A DNA stretch of 64,000 bases from Leucothrix arctica (GCF_003172895.1 NZ_QGKL01000026.1:1-64000), one strand, 5' to 3'; shown: positions 1 through 9,723, counted from the stretch's first letter. Program-made: numbers and translations. The notes: generated by a model from the sequence alone, not told the origin.

Positions 1-192
1 GGTCAGTGGTGCAGCGCTAGAAAGCTGACCGTTACGCGCTTGTTTAAGCTGTCTTGCCCATTTATCGACCGTCGATTTTCCTAATCCTAAACTCTCTGAG
101 ACGTCCTTAACATTGCGCCCTTTATCGACGACCTCTTGAGCAACTTCAAGGCGGAACTCGGGTGAGTAGGTTGGTCTGGTTCGTTTTGTCAT
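1..192 (-). CDS. IS3-family transposase OrfA, partial (cut by window edge)
   Basis: The reading frame starts with ATG at 192 and runs off the window start, giving the first 64 residues. It begins MTKRTRPTYSPEFRLEV, followed by a helix-turn-helix with the stretch VSESLGLGKSTVDKWARQ. This is typical of the small OrfA (helix-turn-helix) protein of IS3-family elements, which binds the element's ends and is normally fused to OrfB by ribosomal frameshifting. OrfB would lie to the left of the window. The element inserted into the neighbouring ABC exporter gene. The family call is firm; whether the element is still active cannot be judged here. Confidence 0.85.
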   Translation of the reverse strand, partial: MTKRTRPTYSPEFRLEVAQEVVDKGRNVKDVSESLGLGKSTVDKWARQLKQARNGQLSSAAPLT

Positions 193-262
193 ATTTACAC
201 CTGCTTAGTTAAAGTGAGTTTATCACCTCTAATCAGGTGGCCAAATTTAGTGTGCCACTACA
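1..262 (-). mobile_element. IS3-family insertion sequence, one end (left part outside window)
   Basis: The element's end lies at about position 260-262. Read on the minus strand, it begins TGTAGTGGCACACTAAATTT, carrying the TG dinucleotide usual for IS3-family ends, and leads through about 70 bases into OrfA at 192. The boundary is fixed independently by the host gene: the ABC exporter frame is normal up to the codons for Gly-Glu at 265-270 and then reads IS sequence to a stop at 247-249. The target duplication and the other terminal repeat are not in this window. Confidence 0.75.
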
Positions 263-1749
263 CTTTCACCCACCAGCGTTTCGTAGCCATTGGGTAACTC
301 CGCGATAAACTCATGGCAATTGGTTTGCTCGGCCACCCGAATCACGTCATCCATCGTGAAGCTGGTTTGGCCATAGGTGATGTTTTCAAAGACACTTCGA
401 TTAAACAACAGCGTACTTTGTGACACTGAGCCTATTAAGCGGTAAAGCACTGCTTGGGGTAAGTCAGTAATCTTTGTGCTACCAAACACTATCTCGCCAG
501 TACCAACATCATATTGTCTCAACAGTAGGTCAGAGAACGTCGATTTACCGGAGCCAGAAGAGCCAACAACTGCAACCTTTTGGCCATAAGAAATTGTCAG
601 GTTGATGCCGTTGATGGTTTTATCGGTACCTAAATACGAGAAGGTAATGTCCTGTACGGCTAGGTCTGGTTTATCAGTCACTGATATGTCGCTAGCTTCT
701 GGAAACTTAATATCATGCTGTTTAAGGATGTTATCTAAAGCAGGGTAGATCTCTGCGTTTATTTGCAGAAATCTATCCATTTTTAACGTCCCTTGCGTCG
801 CGGTACGAATAGATAAGTTGGTAAGCAATACAATCAAGAGTAGCTCAACAATATTGAAGTCGCTGCCACTAATCCAATAGGTCGCACCGACAATAGCGAT
901 GATACGAAATAGGTGACTACTAGCATCTAGGCGGAAACGGTCTTTGTGTGATTGCCACGTGTAATGACTCTCTTCATCGATCGATTCCTGATAACTTTTT
1001 AGTAGGCGGTTTCGCTCTGTATTAACCGCAGTAAACGAGCGTACGATGTAAGAGTTTGAAATGATGTCACTCAGCTTTCCGACAAATCCTGTATTGGTTT
1101 TACTGGCGTTTTTCGCCAAGTTATTGCGTCGTTTAGCTGCGCTTAAAGTGAAGTAAGAAAATGCGACACACCAGACGACCACCACAGAACCAATGATCGG
1201 GTCGATGGCAAAGATCAGCAATGTCGCCAGTACCGTGATTAATAAGGTCGGCCACAAGTCCATGATCACAATCCAAAGCCCAGCGGTGATGGCATGAGCG
1301 GCTTCCATCAAACTAGAGGTGAGGGCACCTGACTGTGTTTTGTGAGTGAATTTCTTCGAGTGGTGCAGCAGATGTTCGTAGAGACACATCATCGCAGTGT
1401 GGCGAATAGTCGTTCCACTCAATGTTTGTGCTTTGGAGCAAAAGCGAGCGCACTGAAAATACAGCAGCTCAAAAAATAAAAAGAGCAGGATAAGTACCGC
1501 TATTTTTTGGTAGTTCACCGCGTTGCTAGTATCAAGTTTGATCAACTCTTTTAATAAAACACTCAGAGTGATCGGAAGCCCTAGTAGTGCAATCGAGGCA
1601 ATGGTTTGTGCCACAAATATCTGAGCAATAATGCGTTTGTTAGCACTGAGAATAAGCTCCCAAAAGCGTCGTATATTCGGCGCGTTATCTCCCCAAATAG
1701 GGACAGCAACACGCTCTGACTGAGAAATTGACTGATCTATAGTACTCAT
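247..1749 (-). pseudogene. ABC exporter half-transporter, truncated by IS3 insertion
   Basis: This is the second gene of an ABC exporter pair (fused membrane domain and ATPase). About 330 residues with hydrophobic segments are followed by a nucleotide-binding domain with an intact Walker A (GSSGSGKST, near residue 395) and a Q-loop (SVSQ). The frame ends about 10 codons after the LPNGYETLVGE stretch, just before where the LSGGQ signature, Walker B and H-loop should be. The last four codons and the stop belong to the insertion sequence. An upstream in-frame ATG exists at 1764, but the ATG at 1749 forms an ATGA overlap with the stop of the preceding gene, so coupled translation from 1749 is preferred. 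The product should be unable to hydrolyse ATP on its own half. Confidence 0.85.
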
Positions 1750-3506
1750 ACCGCTGCATTCCACATTGAGTGATAAACGGATTCGCGACCGATGAGGTCG
1801 TCATGGTTGCCTTGCTCGATAATCTTGCCTTTTTCCATGACTAGTATTCGGTCAAAGTCTTTAATGGTGGATAGGCGATGCGAGATGACTAAGACGAGTT
1901 TGTCTTTAGAAATACGCGAAATCGCTGACTGAATATTGGTTTCAGAGATTGAGTCTAATGATGAGGTTGCTTCATCAAAAATCATAATTGGCGCGTCTTT
2001 TAACAAGGCTCTGGCGATAGATAAACGCTGAGCTTGACCGCCCGACAAACTACTGCCTTTTTCACCAATTTCATTATCAAACTGCTTGGGTAAGCTCATT
2101 ATAAAGTCATAGCAGTTAGCTTTTTTAGTGGCTTCTATAATGTCTTCGAAAGTCGCGTCGGCATTACCTATTTTTAAGTTATCCATGATCGTGCGATTGA
2201 ATAAACTTGGGTTCTGCGGCACTACTGATATAAGCGTGTTTAAGTTGTCGATAGTGAGGTCTTTAATGGGCGTATCATTCATGGTGATAGCGCCACTCGA
2301 CACGTCATTGGTACGTACCAAAATTTTCATGAGACTTGATTTGCCAGAGCCAGAACTGCCGACAATCGCGACTCGCTCACCTGATTTAAACGCTAGATTG
2401 AGGTCTTCAAAAAGGCGCTCGGTGGTGCCTGTATAAGTGAAGCTCACATCCTTCATTTGTAGGTGGATATGGTTCGGTGAAAAGTCGTTTATGGTGCCAG
2501 TGTTTGGTATTTCAGATTCAAAAAAGATAGTGGCAATGCTGTTTTGAATACGAGAGTGAATTCTGAATAAATCGACAAGGCGATCAACGCTGGACTGGAC
2601 ATTTCGTATTACGATATTGATGACGAGATACGCGAGAAAGAACTCCGAAGCGGCTATCCAGCCGACCATGAGTAAGCCGCTCAGCATCGCAATCATGATT
2701 ATCTTGAACAGTGTCACGAATAGCGATTGATAAACACGGGCGGTTTCTGAGGAGAAGGAGTAGAGCATATTCTCACGATCCCAGACGTCGAGAATCTTGC
2801 CTAAACGCAGGCGCTCGTACTCTACTTTAGAGGCTTGGCGAGTTGACTGCTGACACTCGACAACATTCATTATGTTACCGAACGCTTCACCACGCATTTT
2901 GCTTGAGTTACTGTGTAATGGCACTCGGATGACGGCACAATAAATACCAACACCCTGGAACAGAAAGAACCATACCAACAGCACCACCGAAATAATCGGG
3001 CTTACAAAAGCCAGCCCTATGGCCGCGATCAGCGCAATAGTAATACTGGGGATCATATCCATGAACATGATATCAATCAGATTGCTCATTTCTTTTGGCA
3101 AACCGCTGATGCCGCTGGTGATTTTCCCCGTGCTTTTAGACGTGAAATAATCGTTGGAATGCGTCATTAGTTTGGAGAAACTCTTTTCCAAAATTAATGT
3201 TTTGATATTGGACTGTAGCGTTGAGATGAAAGTGCCAGATAAGTACCTAGACACTAGCTCGACAAGGCTAAATAGCACGAAGCAAATAACGCCAAAACTG
3301 AGGTCAAGTTTTTCACTGCTACCGGGGGAGTAGTAATAGAAGCGCAGTAACTCACGAACGATCCATGCTAATGAAAAGGCTTGGCCTAACTGGCAGAGTT
3401 GGGCGGTGATTTGAGCCGATAGGGCTTTAGCGATTTGGTACTTCATGGGAAGCGCTAATAGCTTTATCACGCCCCAGAAGTTGAGATTCCCATCCGTTCT
3501 TTTCAT
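1746..3506 (-). CDS. ABC exporter, fused membrane and ATPase domains
   Basis: The 586-residue protein has an N-terminal ABC membrane domain (about residues 15-320, several hydrophobic helices) and a complete ATPase domain. Visible motifs are Walker A GSSGSGKSS near residue 385, signature LSGGQAQRLSIARAL, Walker B IMIFDEATSSLD and the H-loop SHRLST. It is of the type I exporter (ABCB/MsbA-like) class; the substrate cannot be inferred. It is the first gene of a two-gene unit and overlaps the next, broken gene by 4 bases. The two proteins probably formed a heterodimer, so this intact half may now be without its partner unless it homodimerises. Confidence 0.85.
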   Translation of the reverse strand: MKRTDGNLNFWGVIKLLALPMKYQIAKALSAQITAQLCQLGQAFSLAWIVRELLRFYYYSPGSSEKLDLSFGVICFVLFSLVELVSRYLSGTFISTLQSNIKTLILEKSFSKLMTHSNDYFTSKSTGKITSGISGLPKEMSNLIDIMFMDMIPSITIALIAAIGLAFVSPIISVVLLVWFFLFQGVGIYCAVIRVPLHSNSSKMRGEAFGNIMNVVECQQSTRQASKVEYERLRLGKILDVWDRENMLYSFSSETARVYQSLFVTLFKIIMIAMLSGLLMVGWIAASEFFLAYLVINIVIRNVQSSVDRLVDLFRIHSRIQNSIATIFFESEIPNTGTINDFSPNHIHLQMKDVSFTYTGTTERLFEDLNLAFKSGERVAIVGSSGSGKSSLMKILVRTNDVSSGAITMNDTPIKDLTIDNLNTLISVVPQNPSLFNRTIMDNLKIGNADATFEDIIEATKKANCYDFIMSLPKQFDNEIGEKGSSLSGGQAQRLSIARALLKDAPIMIFDEATSSLDSISETNIQSAISRISKDKLVLVISHRLSTIKDFDRILVMEKGKIIEQGNHDDLIGRESVYHSMWNAAV

Positions 3507-3755
3507 TGTACGCCACCAATTTTGTTTATTTCGGCTGCTGCTTCGAATGCAGTTTAGCCACTCCTCGTTGTCTTCTAATATACTAGAATGGTGTTTTGTT
3601 TAATATCTTTATGTGTTTATTGTGTGCTTTAGTGGCTTGTTTTGTTCTTTAAAGGAGGGCGGCTCCTAATACTTTTCTATGTGGTTTTTGATTAAAATTA
3701 ATTTTAGATGATGGCAAACACTAAGCGACAAGCAGTTAAGACAACTGTTGTGAAC

Positions 3756-3785
3756 AAAAGAGCCACAGGAGTCTGTGACTCTTTT
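3756..3785 (-). terminator. Intrinsic terminator of the lipoprotein gene
   Basis: A 12-base stem with one mismatch (AAAGAGTCACAG / CTGTGGCTCTTT on the minus strand) with a 4-base loop is followed by TTGTT. It lies 8 bases beyond the lipoprotein stop codon. Confidence 0.7.
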
Positions 3786-3792
3786 ACACTAC

Positions 3793-5790
3793 TTAGTTTA
3801 TATATAGTGAAGTATTAAACTGAGTCTGTGCAGAGCTGTAAGCGCTGTCACATGTCACCGATAAATCATATTCACCAGTTTGTGTTGCTGTAAAGCTTAA
3901 CGTACTAGTGTCATAGCCTTGAAATATTTCAGGTACGAAACTATGTTCCGGTGATACTGAAAGTAACTGCCATTTGCAACTACTGAAGTTGTTATCTGTA
4001 ATGTCGAGAGACATAAGTTCATTGGTAGTCGTGGTTCTATTATCCCAGTCACATAAGTATCCATGACATTGGAAATCTTCTGCTGTCAGTTCAGTCGAGC
4101 GCACATTTACTTCGACCACCTCTTCGCTAAAGGCGCCCTCTGCATCTGTCGCTCTAAAGCGTAATTTATACGTACCAGCTTCATCACCTATGAATGAGTA
4201 CCAAATATTTATATTAAACCCAAAGTCTACTTCGGCAAAAACGTACTCTTGTTCAATAAGTAGTTCCGCTGCACTTCCATTTGGTTTTTCTATCCATTCA
4301 TAACTTATAATAACGCCAGGGTCTTCAGTAAATGTATCTCTATCACTTGAAGCGATGCCTACTGAGAAAGTTGAACCAGCAGCCTTATCATCATAGATAT
4401 AGTCTTCAAGTTGACTGATTGATGGTGTTGCATTAGCGATGTTGATGGTAATAAAGCTAATGCTACTTTGACCGCTACCTAGATAATCTGTCACTTTCAA
4501 ACTGATTTTATAAGTACCTTGGACATCAGGAGTAAACGATGCTTGTTGATTAATATACCCATAAATATAGTCATGCGTATCTTCATGATTTACGACTGTT
4601 GCAGAGCTACCCTCAGGGTACTCTTCTATTGTCCACACGGTTTGAAGCTCAGTGTCATCGTTGTCATAAGAGTTATCAGAAAATAACTGTAATTCTGTAC
4701 CGATTGTATATTCGGCAGTATCGTCATGATCTGTGTTGCCATCTATTAAATTATAGTGAGTGGCAACGAGCACTGACGTAGGTGCAGTGTTTTCTTCTAA
4801 ATCGGTCGGCTCAGATGAAGTTTGGTCTTGAATAGCTGTTAGTTCGTAGACGCCATCACCATTGGCATCTAACCCGACAGTATATTTGCTCTCGCTGCTG
4901 TAACCATTGTCATAATTCCCTTCACCTGAGTCAACGATTCTCGCTTTTGAGACGGCAGCACCCGTTAGAAGAATTTCACCGTTTGATGGAATGAAAACAC
5001 CATAATCACTGTAGGTTGAATAGTCATCAGATGTCGAAATAGTTACATAACCTAGATTACTAATATAAACCTTACCGTTAATAGCGTTAGGGCTTTCTAA
5101 ATCATAGCGATTACTCTCTATCGTGTAATTTTGTAGGTAAGTTGATAAGCCTGTTAGTGTGTTAATAGAAGTCAGGTTCGATACCCTTTCTATTTCATTA
5201 TTGGTAACCACTCCAGTTATAGAGTAAGACTCACCACCCTGTGAAACGGTCAGGTCTTGATAGGCCAATGTCACAGATTCATCAGCGTGAGTTGTCTGAG
5301 AAGCTTGACCATTGAGTGTTGAGTCACTGTCTAATTTACAGTCTTTAAATGTGAGAACTAGGAATCCAACCTCAGTTTCTGGGTCAATATCACCATTACC
5401 TGAGACCGTTCCACCATACTCACATGCTTCTGACTCTGAGACAGCACGACTTTGAAAGTCAGTATTAATACTTCTATTTTCAGTGACTTTTAAAAGACCA
5501 TCAATTAGTTGCGGTTGATTCGTCAATATAGATTTCGAAGTACCTTGTGGACGGCTTAGAGCTTCACCACTTGCGGAGTTTCCAACAATTAATGATGCAA
5601 AGAGTAGCGCATTAGATTCGTTCAATAATACCGGGTCTCGGCTACCAGTGTAAGCTTGGCTGGCCTTTGGATCGAGTTGGGAGATTATGTTTGAACCTCC
5701 GCTATCACTCCCTCCGCCACCACAGCTAACAAGTAATAATGAAGTAAGCCCGACTCCACTTATTGCTAGAACTTTGCTAATTGCTCTCAT
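3793..5790 (-). CDS. Large surface or periplasmic lipoprotein with PKD-like repeats
   Basis: The 665-residue product starts with a lipoprotein signal: a basic start (MRAISK), a hydrophobic core and the lipobox LLVSC at residues 19-23, followed by a Gly/Ser-rich linker. Residues 30-330 form a region I do not recognise. About residues 335-450 and 455-565 look like two PKD/cadherin-like beta-sandwich repeats, each ending in a strand such as GTYKISLKVTD or GTYKLRFRATDAEGAFS. The C-terminal 95 residues hold a further beta-rich domain with cysteines. Asp-rich turns in the repeats suggest calcium binding. It is monocistronic with its own terminator. Adhesion or surface display is an inference; no enzymatic motif is seen. 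Confidence 0.75.
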   Translation of the reverse strand: MRAISKVLAISGVGLTSLLLVSCGGGGSDSGGSNIISQLDPKASQAYTGSRDPVLLNESNALLFASLIVGNSASGEALSRPQGTSKSILTNQPQLIDGLLKVTENRSINTDFQSRAVSESEACEYGGTVSGNGDIDPETEVGFLVLTFKDCKLDSDSTLNGQASQTTHADESVTLAYQDLTVSQGGESYSITGVVTNNEIERVSNLTSINTLTGLSTYLQNYTIESNRYDLESPNAINGKVYISNLGYVTISTSDDYSTYSDYGVFIPSNGEILLTGAAVSKARIVDSGEGNYDNGYSSESKYTVGLDANGDGVYELTAIQDQTSSEPTDLEENTAPTSVLVATHYNLIDGNTDHDDTAEYTIGTELQLFSDNSYDNDDTELQTVWTIEEYPEGSSATVVNHEDTHDYIYGYINQQASFTPDVQGTYKISLKVTDYLGSGQSSISFITINIANATPSISQLEDYIYDDKAAGSTFSVGIASSDRDTFTEDPGVIISYEWIEKPNGSAAELLIEQEYVFAEVDFGFNINIWYSFIGDEAGTYKLRFRATDAEGAFSEEVVEVNVRSTELTAEDFQCHGYLCDWDNRTTTTNELMSLDITDNNFSSCKWQLLSVSPEHSFVPEIFQGYDTSTLSFTATQTGEYDLSVTCDSAYSSAQTQFNTSLYIN

Positions 5791-5834
5791 CTTTGATTCC
5801 TTACCCTTTTGGTTAAACAGTTTGATATATCAAC

Positions 5835-5865
5835 AATTGTAATATAATACTATTATATTACAATT
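5835..5865. repeat. Perfect 31-base AT-rich palindrome
   Basis: Two perfect 15-base arms (5835-5849 and 5851-5865) surround a single C at 5850. Each arm starts AATTGTAATATAATA. It lies about 45 bases upstream of the lipoprotein start and at the edge of the IS30 remnant. It could be an operator, a transcript hairpin left by the mobile element, or part of a promoter, since it holds TATAAT-like hexamers on both strands. The symmetry is seen directly; the role is unknown. Confidence 0.6.
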
Positions 5866-6154
5866 TAGTCATTCGTTGATGGTGTCTTATTGTTGTTGTA
5901 AAAGGCTTGTTATCTAATTTACCTTGGATTTGCTCAACGTTTTCAGCAGTGACCTTATTCAATGCCATTCCTATGAGAAGATATTGTCTCATCAATCCGT
6001 TGAGGTTCTCGCTAAAACCACGCTTCCATGAATGATTAGGGTGAAAAATAGTTATCAACCTCAAGGACTTCCTTGATTTTGGAGTAATAAGCAAACTCTT
6101 TACCATTACAAATTGGCTGTACATTTTATGGCTATTTTTATGTCTTGTAGTCAA
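5858..6154 (-). pseudogene. IS30-family transposase remnant, frameshifted
   Basis: Read on the minus strand, one frame around 6117-6050 gives NGKEFAYYSKIKEVLEVDNY, the catalytic core segment of IS30-type DDE transposases. It hits a stop within a few codons, and the adjacent frame continues as HSWKRGFSENLNGLMRQYL and then a segment with QGKLDNKP, the C-terminal catalytic part. A single frameshift near 6048 therefore splits the core. The N-terminal two thirds of the gene are missing and the first Asp of the NGKEF box reads Cys. A 98-residue open frame crosses the region but mixes the two frames. This is a dead relic. Confidence 0.75.
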
Positions 6155-6303
6155 TGAACGGGAAGAGATAAATAGCTATGCAAATAAAGGCCTTCCCTAC
6201 CGTCAATAAAACACTGCCAGTTGAGTCTAATTACCGCTAGTAACCTACAATTATCCTCATTTTCTCCTATGCTTTAGTTATGAATAGGCAAGGGCAAAAC
6301 TAC

Positions 6304-6999
6304 ATGGCATCTCTGGAAGGTAATTCTGATTTATGGGGTGAAAAACAACCTCGTAAACAGCGCAGCGAAGCAGCCATGTTTCTAGCCGCGATTATTACTG
6401 TTTTACTTATTTCCAAGAGTATTGATAGCTGGTTACTTAGCAACATTGGTTCGGTTGATATTTACTCCAATACCTTTGTTTGGCTTTATACAGCAGCAGT
6501 TTGTGCACCGATGGCCGCCTACCTATGGTGGCTTAAAAAGCCTTTAAGTGTCTTTGGTGTCACGCTAAAAAACTGGCGACAATCACTTGAAGAAGGTGTT
6601 GTTATTAGCGGCATACTACTGATCCTGGGTACCTTCGTTTTAACCGTTATTAGCAAGTTAGAGGGAGGGAGCCTAGCCGACTCTATCAACTGGGATTGGC
6701 TAAAGCCTGAAACTCTCGCATATATTCCTCACTCCATTATTCAGGAATTTATTTTTCGGGGCGTGGTATTGGCAACATTATTGCACCTGTTTCGTGCTCA
6801 CTCATTATGGCTACCATTACTGCTCAGCAATTTGTTGTTTTCATTTATGCACATGCACCTTGGTATTGCGGCGATGGCTATGACGTTCCTTATGGGATAT
6901 TTGTTTAGTTGGATGTACTTACGTCACAACAGTATTTTAGGCATATCAATCATGCATATGATTTTGGGAAGTGCTGCTTTTACATTTGGTGTTTTGTAA
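6304..6999 (+). CDS. CPBP-family intramembrane metalloprotease
   Basis: A membrane protein of about 231 residues with several hydrophobic helices. The CPBP (Abi/CaaX-type) protease motifs are present: HSIIQEFIFRG near residue 147 (motif 1, usually EExxxR, here with Gln for the first Glu), FSFMHMHLG (FxxxH motif 2) and a last His in SIMHMILG. Such proteins are glutamyl intramembrane proteases, or inactive relatives linked to peptide maturation or self-immunity. The in-frame ATG at 6280 is possible, but the ATG at 6304 has a better ribosome site (AAGGGC, 8 bases upstream). It converges with the next gene. No bacteriocin-like peptide gene was seen next to it. Confidence 0.75.
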   Translation: MASLEGNSDLWGEKQPRKQRSEAAMFLAAIITVLLISKSIDSWLLSNIGSVDIYSNTFVWLYTAAVCAPMAAYLWWLKKPLSVFGVTLKNWRQSLEEGVVISGILLILGTFVLTVISKLEGGSLADSINWDWLKPETLAYIPHSIIQEFIFRGVVLATLLHLFRAHSLWLPLLLSNLLFSFMHMHLGIAAMAMTFLMGYLFSWMYLRHNSILGISIMHMILGSAAFTFGVL

Positions 7000-7019
7000 C
7001 AAAATTAGCTTACTAGTTA

Positions 7020-7682
7020 CTATTCAATATTCCTGTTTTTTAGGTTTTTAATAACGCCAATAGTCAGCAAAATAGTGCTAGGTATTCCGATGAGGTGGTA
7101 CAAACCATCTTGGTTAATAGGGATAAATAGAGCAAGTTCATAAGGCCCAATAGCCTGAGCAACAGCAGCGAGGATAAATAAAAACATACCAACACATATT
7201 ACTCCAGCGCCTACGTGTTTTTTAATCGCTAAGTGAATGTACATCGTTAAAATTAGCAGCATGTAGATAGACTGGTAAGCAATGAATATTAAAAAGGTGT
7301 CGCGATTAAACTGCGTCATTGCAAAAAAGATCACGGCAACCCCGATGAGATACGGGAAGTACTTCTGCATTGTGTCTTTGCCTAAATAGTCGTAAAGCGC
7401 AGCCGACATTAGCAGAGCAATCATTAGGCCTAGTATCAGGTTTATAGGTATCCAAATAAGCTCGCTTGTTTCAATGTCTATGCTCAAACCATGAACCAAC
7501 GATGCTAAAATATTAGATACAAACAACATAACGAAGACGGCTTTCCAAAGCTTGGCTTTAGAGTTTGAGTTGTTACTATTTTTGCTTATTAAGATGAATG
7601 AAATAAACGCAACCAGTGCCCATAAAACATTGGTTAAGGCTGTAAATAATTCATAAGGGTTGTTATTTATCACTTCACTCAT
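7020..7682 (-). CDS. Integral membrane protein of unknown function
   Basis: The 220-residue protein is almost wholly hydrophobic with about seven predicted membrane helices, separated by short loops such as SKNSNNSNSKAKLWK and NFNRD-like turns. No catalytic motif is recognised. It faces divergently from the first desaturase gene, with about 40 bases between starts, so the two may share a control region. A role in lipid or membrane homeostasis is only suggested by position. Confidence 0.6.
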   Translation of the reverse strand: MSEVINNNPYELFTALTNVLWALVAFISFILISKNSNNSNSKAKLWKAVFVMLFVSNILASLVHGLSIDIETSELIWIPINLILGLMIALLMSAALYDYLGKDTMQKYFPYLIGVAVIFFAMTQFNRDTFLIFIAYQSIYMLLILTMYIHLAIKKHVGAGVICVGMFLFILAAVAQAIGPYELALFIPINQDGLYHLIGIPSTILLTIGVIKNLKNRNIE

Positions 7683-7723
7683 CGTTTATAAATCTTTCTC
7701 TGAAATCTACATGAATCAGGACT

Positions 7724-8560
7724 ATGCTTACTGTATTAAGCCTAAGCCCTGCGGTTATTTTTATGCAAACTAAATACTTCCGATATTCGGCAGATCGTCT
7801 ACCCGTATTCTTATTTTTGGCGTTGTCAGTTCTGGACTTTTTACTCTATTTTATAGTCGATAATTGGCTGGTACTGATTCCCTACATACTACTAGTGTTA
7901 CCTGTAAAAGGGGCAGTTTCTGCCTTTACTCATCATCACCAACATCATAAAACGTTTCGTAGTCCAGTGTTAAATCACATCCTAGAGTTTTTCTATTTTT
8001 TACATACGGGTGCTACATCAAATATGTGGGTTTTACAGCACAATTTGGGGCATCACATTAACTACAAAGAGCCGTTAAAAGATGAAGCGCGTTGGATGAC
8101 TAACAACGGTCAAACAATGAGCGCTTTAAAGTATACCGTGTTCAATACCTTAACTATTTACGGTCATGTTTTCCATATTGGAAAGCGTCATCCAAAGCTG
8201 CTGAAGAGTGTGGTTTATCATCATGTTATTGGCTTACTACTATTGGCAACGCTGCTTTATTACCAACCTATTAATGCCTTGCTGCTGTTTCTTGTACCGA
8301 TGTTGCTGATCTTTATTTTTACAGTATTCGCCACTTATGATCATCATGCTGAACTTGATACAGGAACACCGTTACATGCTTCAAGAAACAACCTCAACAA
8401 GTTACACAATATAATGCATGGAAATTTGGGCTACCATACCGCTCACCACCTAAGGCCGGGTCTGCACTGGTCGAAGCTCCCAGAGTTTCATGAAACCATT
8501 AAAGATCAGATTCCCGATGAGCTTATACACGACTCGTATTTCGATTGGCGTCAATCATAA
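7724..8560 (+). CDS. Fatty-acid desaturase, first copy
   Basis: A 278-residue membrane di-iron enzyme. Histidine clusters are visible at three places: THHHQHH near residue 67, HNLGHH near residue 107 and HTAHHLRP near residue 245. They match the three His boxes that bind the two iron atoms in membrane fatty-acid desaturases and hydroxylases. Four hydrophobic helices surround them. The ATG at 7724 follows CAGGA. It is followed after 27 bases by a second desaturase gene, so the two are probably co-transcribed. Whether it acts on acyl-lipids, sterols or carotenoids cannot be decided from motifs alone. Confidence 0.8.
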   Translation: MLTVLSLSPAVIFMQTKYFRYSADRLPVFLFLALSVLDFLLYFIVDNWLVLIPYILLVLPVKGAVSAFTHHHQHHKTFRSPVLNHILEFFYFLHTGATSNMWVLQHNLGHHINYKEPLKDEARWMTNNGQTMSALKYTVFNTLTIYGHVFHIGKRHPKLLKSVVYHHVIGLLLLATLLYYQPINALLLFLVPMLLIFIFTVFATYDHHAELDTGTPLHASRNNLNKLHNIMHGNLGYHTAHHLRPGLHWSKLPEFHETIKDQIPDELIHDSYFDWRQS

Positions 8561-8587
8561 AAATGACTCTAACTCATAGGAACAAAA

Positions 8588-9667
8588 ATGCTTGATACTG
8601 ATAACGAACAACTTAAAGCTGCTCTAAATAAACTAGACTTGTCAAAATTTCGACCAAGTTTTCGAGAGTCCTTTTTCTACGTTTTGCTGGATATATTGTT
8701 GCTATCTTTGACGCTTATCGCTGTCTACAGCGTCACCACAAGTGGCTACTATTTTATATCCTTGTTGCTATCACTGTTTGCTGGAAATCTATTTTTCTCT
8801 TTGTTTGTGCTGGGTCACGACTGCGGACATGGGAGTTTTTCTAAGCATAAAACAGTCAATAATGTTGTTGGCTTTTGCCTTCATCAATTCATACTGACAC
8901 CTTACTGGGCTTGGAAAAAAAGCCATCACAGACATCATATGTTTACGGGTGATATTGAGAGGGATGAATCATTTGTGCCGATCACACAGGACAATGCTGA
9001 GTCTGTTTTAGGTGTAGAGAAAGGGAATAAAAAATCATTCTTTGTCGTGAGGCTCTTTAACCTAATTACACTTATTACCGGTATCAGCTTTCACGTTTAC
9101 ACTGTTTATAACCCTTTTACCAAGTGCTCTCATTTCTTACCCAACAAGGTATTTTTAAAGGAAAGTGATAACAAATGGATCTACTTAGGAACGGCTGTAG
9201 CAGTGCTTTCTTTGAGTGTTTTGGTTTATTTAACCTTCAAGCAACCTATCATGATGTTCTTTATGTATTGGCTACCATTTATGGTCTGCTATCACATTTT
9301 GATTTTTGTGACGTTAATGCAGCACCATCATCCGGATGATTCTAAATGGTATTACTCTCAAGATTGGACACGCCTTAAAGGTGCGCTAAATACTTTCGAT
9401 TACAGGTATGGTGCGCTAAATATCATCGTAAGTAAGTTGCATCACAATATTGCAAACTTTCATGTGATTCATCACATCTTTGCATCGATTCCACACTATA
9501 AAATAGAAGCAGCAACCAAAGACTTAGTGGGGAAAATAGATGCGAATTACGAGCCGAAGCAATTCTCATATTCTAACTACATAAGGATAATTTGGTCGTG
9601 TAACTATGTTGATAATCACAGCTCTGAGCAGAAGCACTACCCAATGAAGTCATTCGAGGAACTATAG
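8588..9667 (+). CDS. Fatty-acid desaturase, second copy (Delta12/omega-3 type)
   Basis: The 359-residue protein carries the three His boxes of acyl-lipid desaturases in the plant/cyanobacterial Delta12/omega-3 style: HDCGHGSF near residue 77, KSHHRHHMFTGDIERDESF near residue 115, and HVIHHIFASIPHY near residue 295. Four membrane helices are evident. The ATG has AGGA upstream. The likely role is introducing a second or later double bond into membrane lipids, for example in cold adaptation. It pairs with the desaturase just upstream and lies next to a glycolipid-synthase-like gene. Confidence 0.88.
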   Translation: MLDTDNEQLKAALNKLDLSKFRPSFRESFFYVLLDILLLSLTLIAVYSVTTSGYYFISLLLSLFAGNLFFSLFVLGHDCGHGSFSKHKTVNNVVGFCLHQFILTPYWAWKKSHHRHHMFTGDIERDESFVPITQDNAESVLGVEKGNKKSFFVVRLFNLITLITGISFHVYTVYNPFTKCSHFLPNKVFLKESDNKWIYLGTAVAVLSLSVLVYLTFKQPIMMFFMYWLPFMVCYHILIFVTLMQHHHPDDSKWYYSQDWTRLKGALNTFDYRYGALNIIVSKLHHNIANFHVIHHIFASIPHYKIEAATKDLVGKIDANYEPKQFSYSNYIRIIWSCNYVDNHSSEQKHYPMKSFEEL

Positions 9668-9697
9668 ATTTGTAACGTTTACTGGCAATTCTTAGTT

Positions 9698-9723
9698 GCG
9701 CTAGTTTGACGCCTAACTAGCGC
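9698..9723. terminator. Hairpin between convergent genes
   Basis: A perfect 9-base stem (GCGCTAGTT / AACTAGCGC) with an 8-base loop overlaps the stop codon of the glycosyltransferase gene and follows the desaturase gene. There is no T-run on either side, so termination is only likely, not certain. Confidence 0.4.

Noticed and set aside
3507-3755. Gap between the ABC exporter and lipoprotein genes
   Set aside because: Looked for a small gene or operator; only the lipoprotein terminator at its end is supported.
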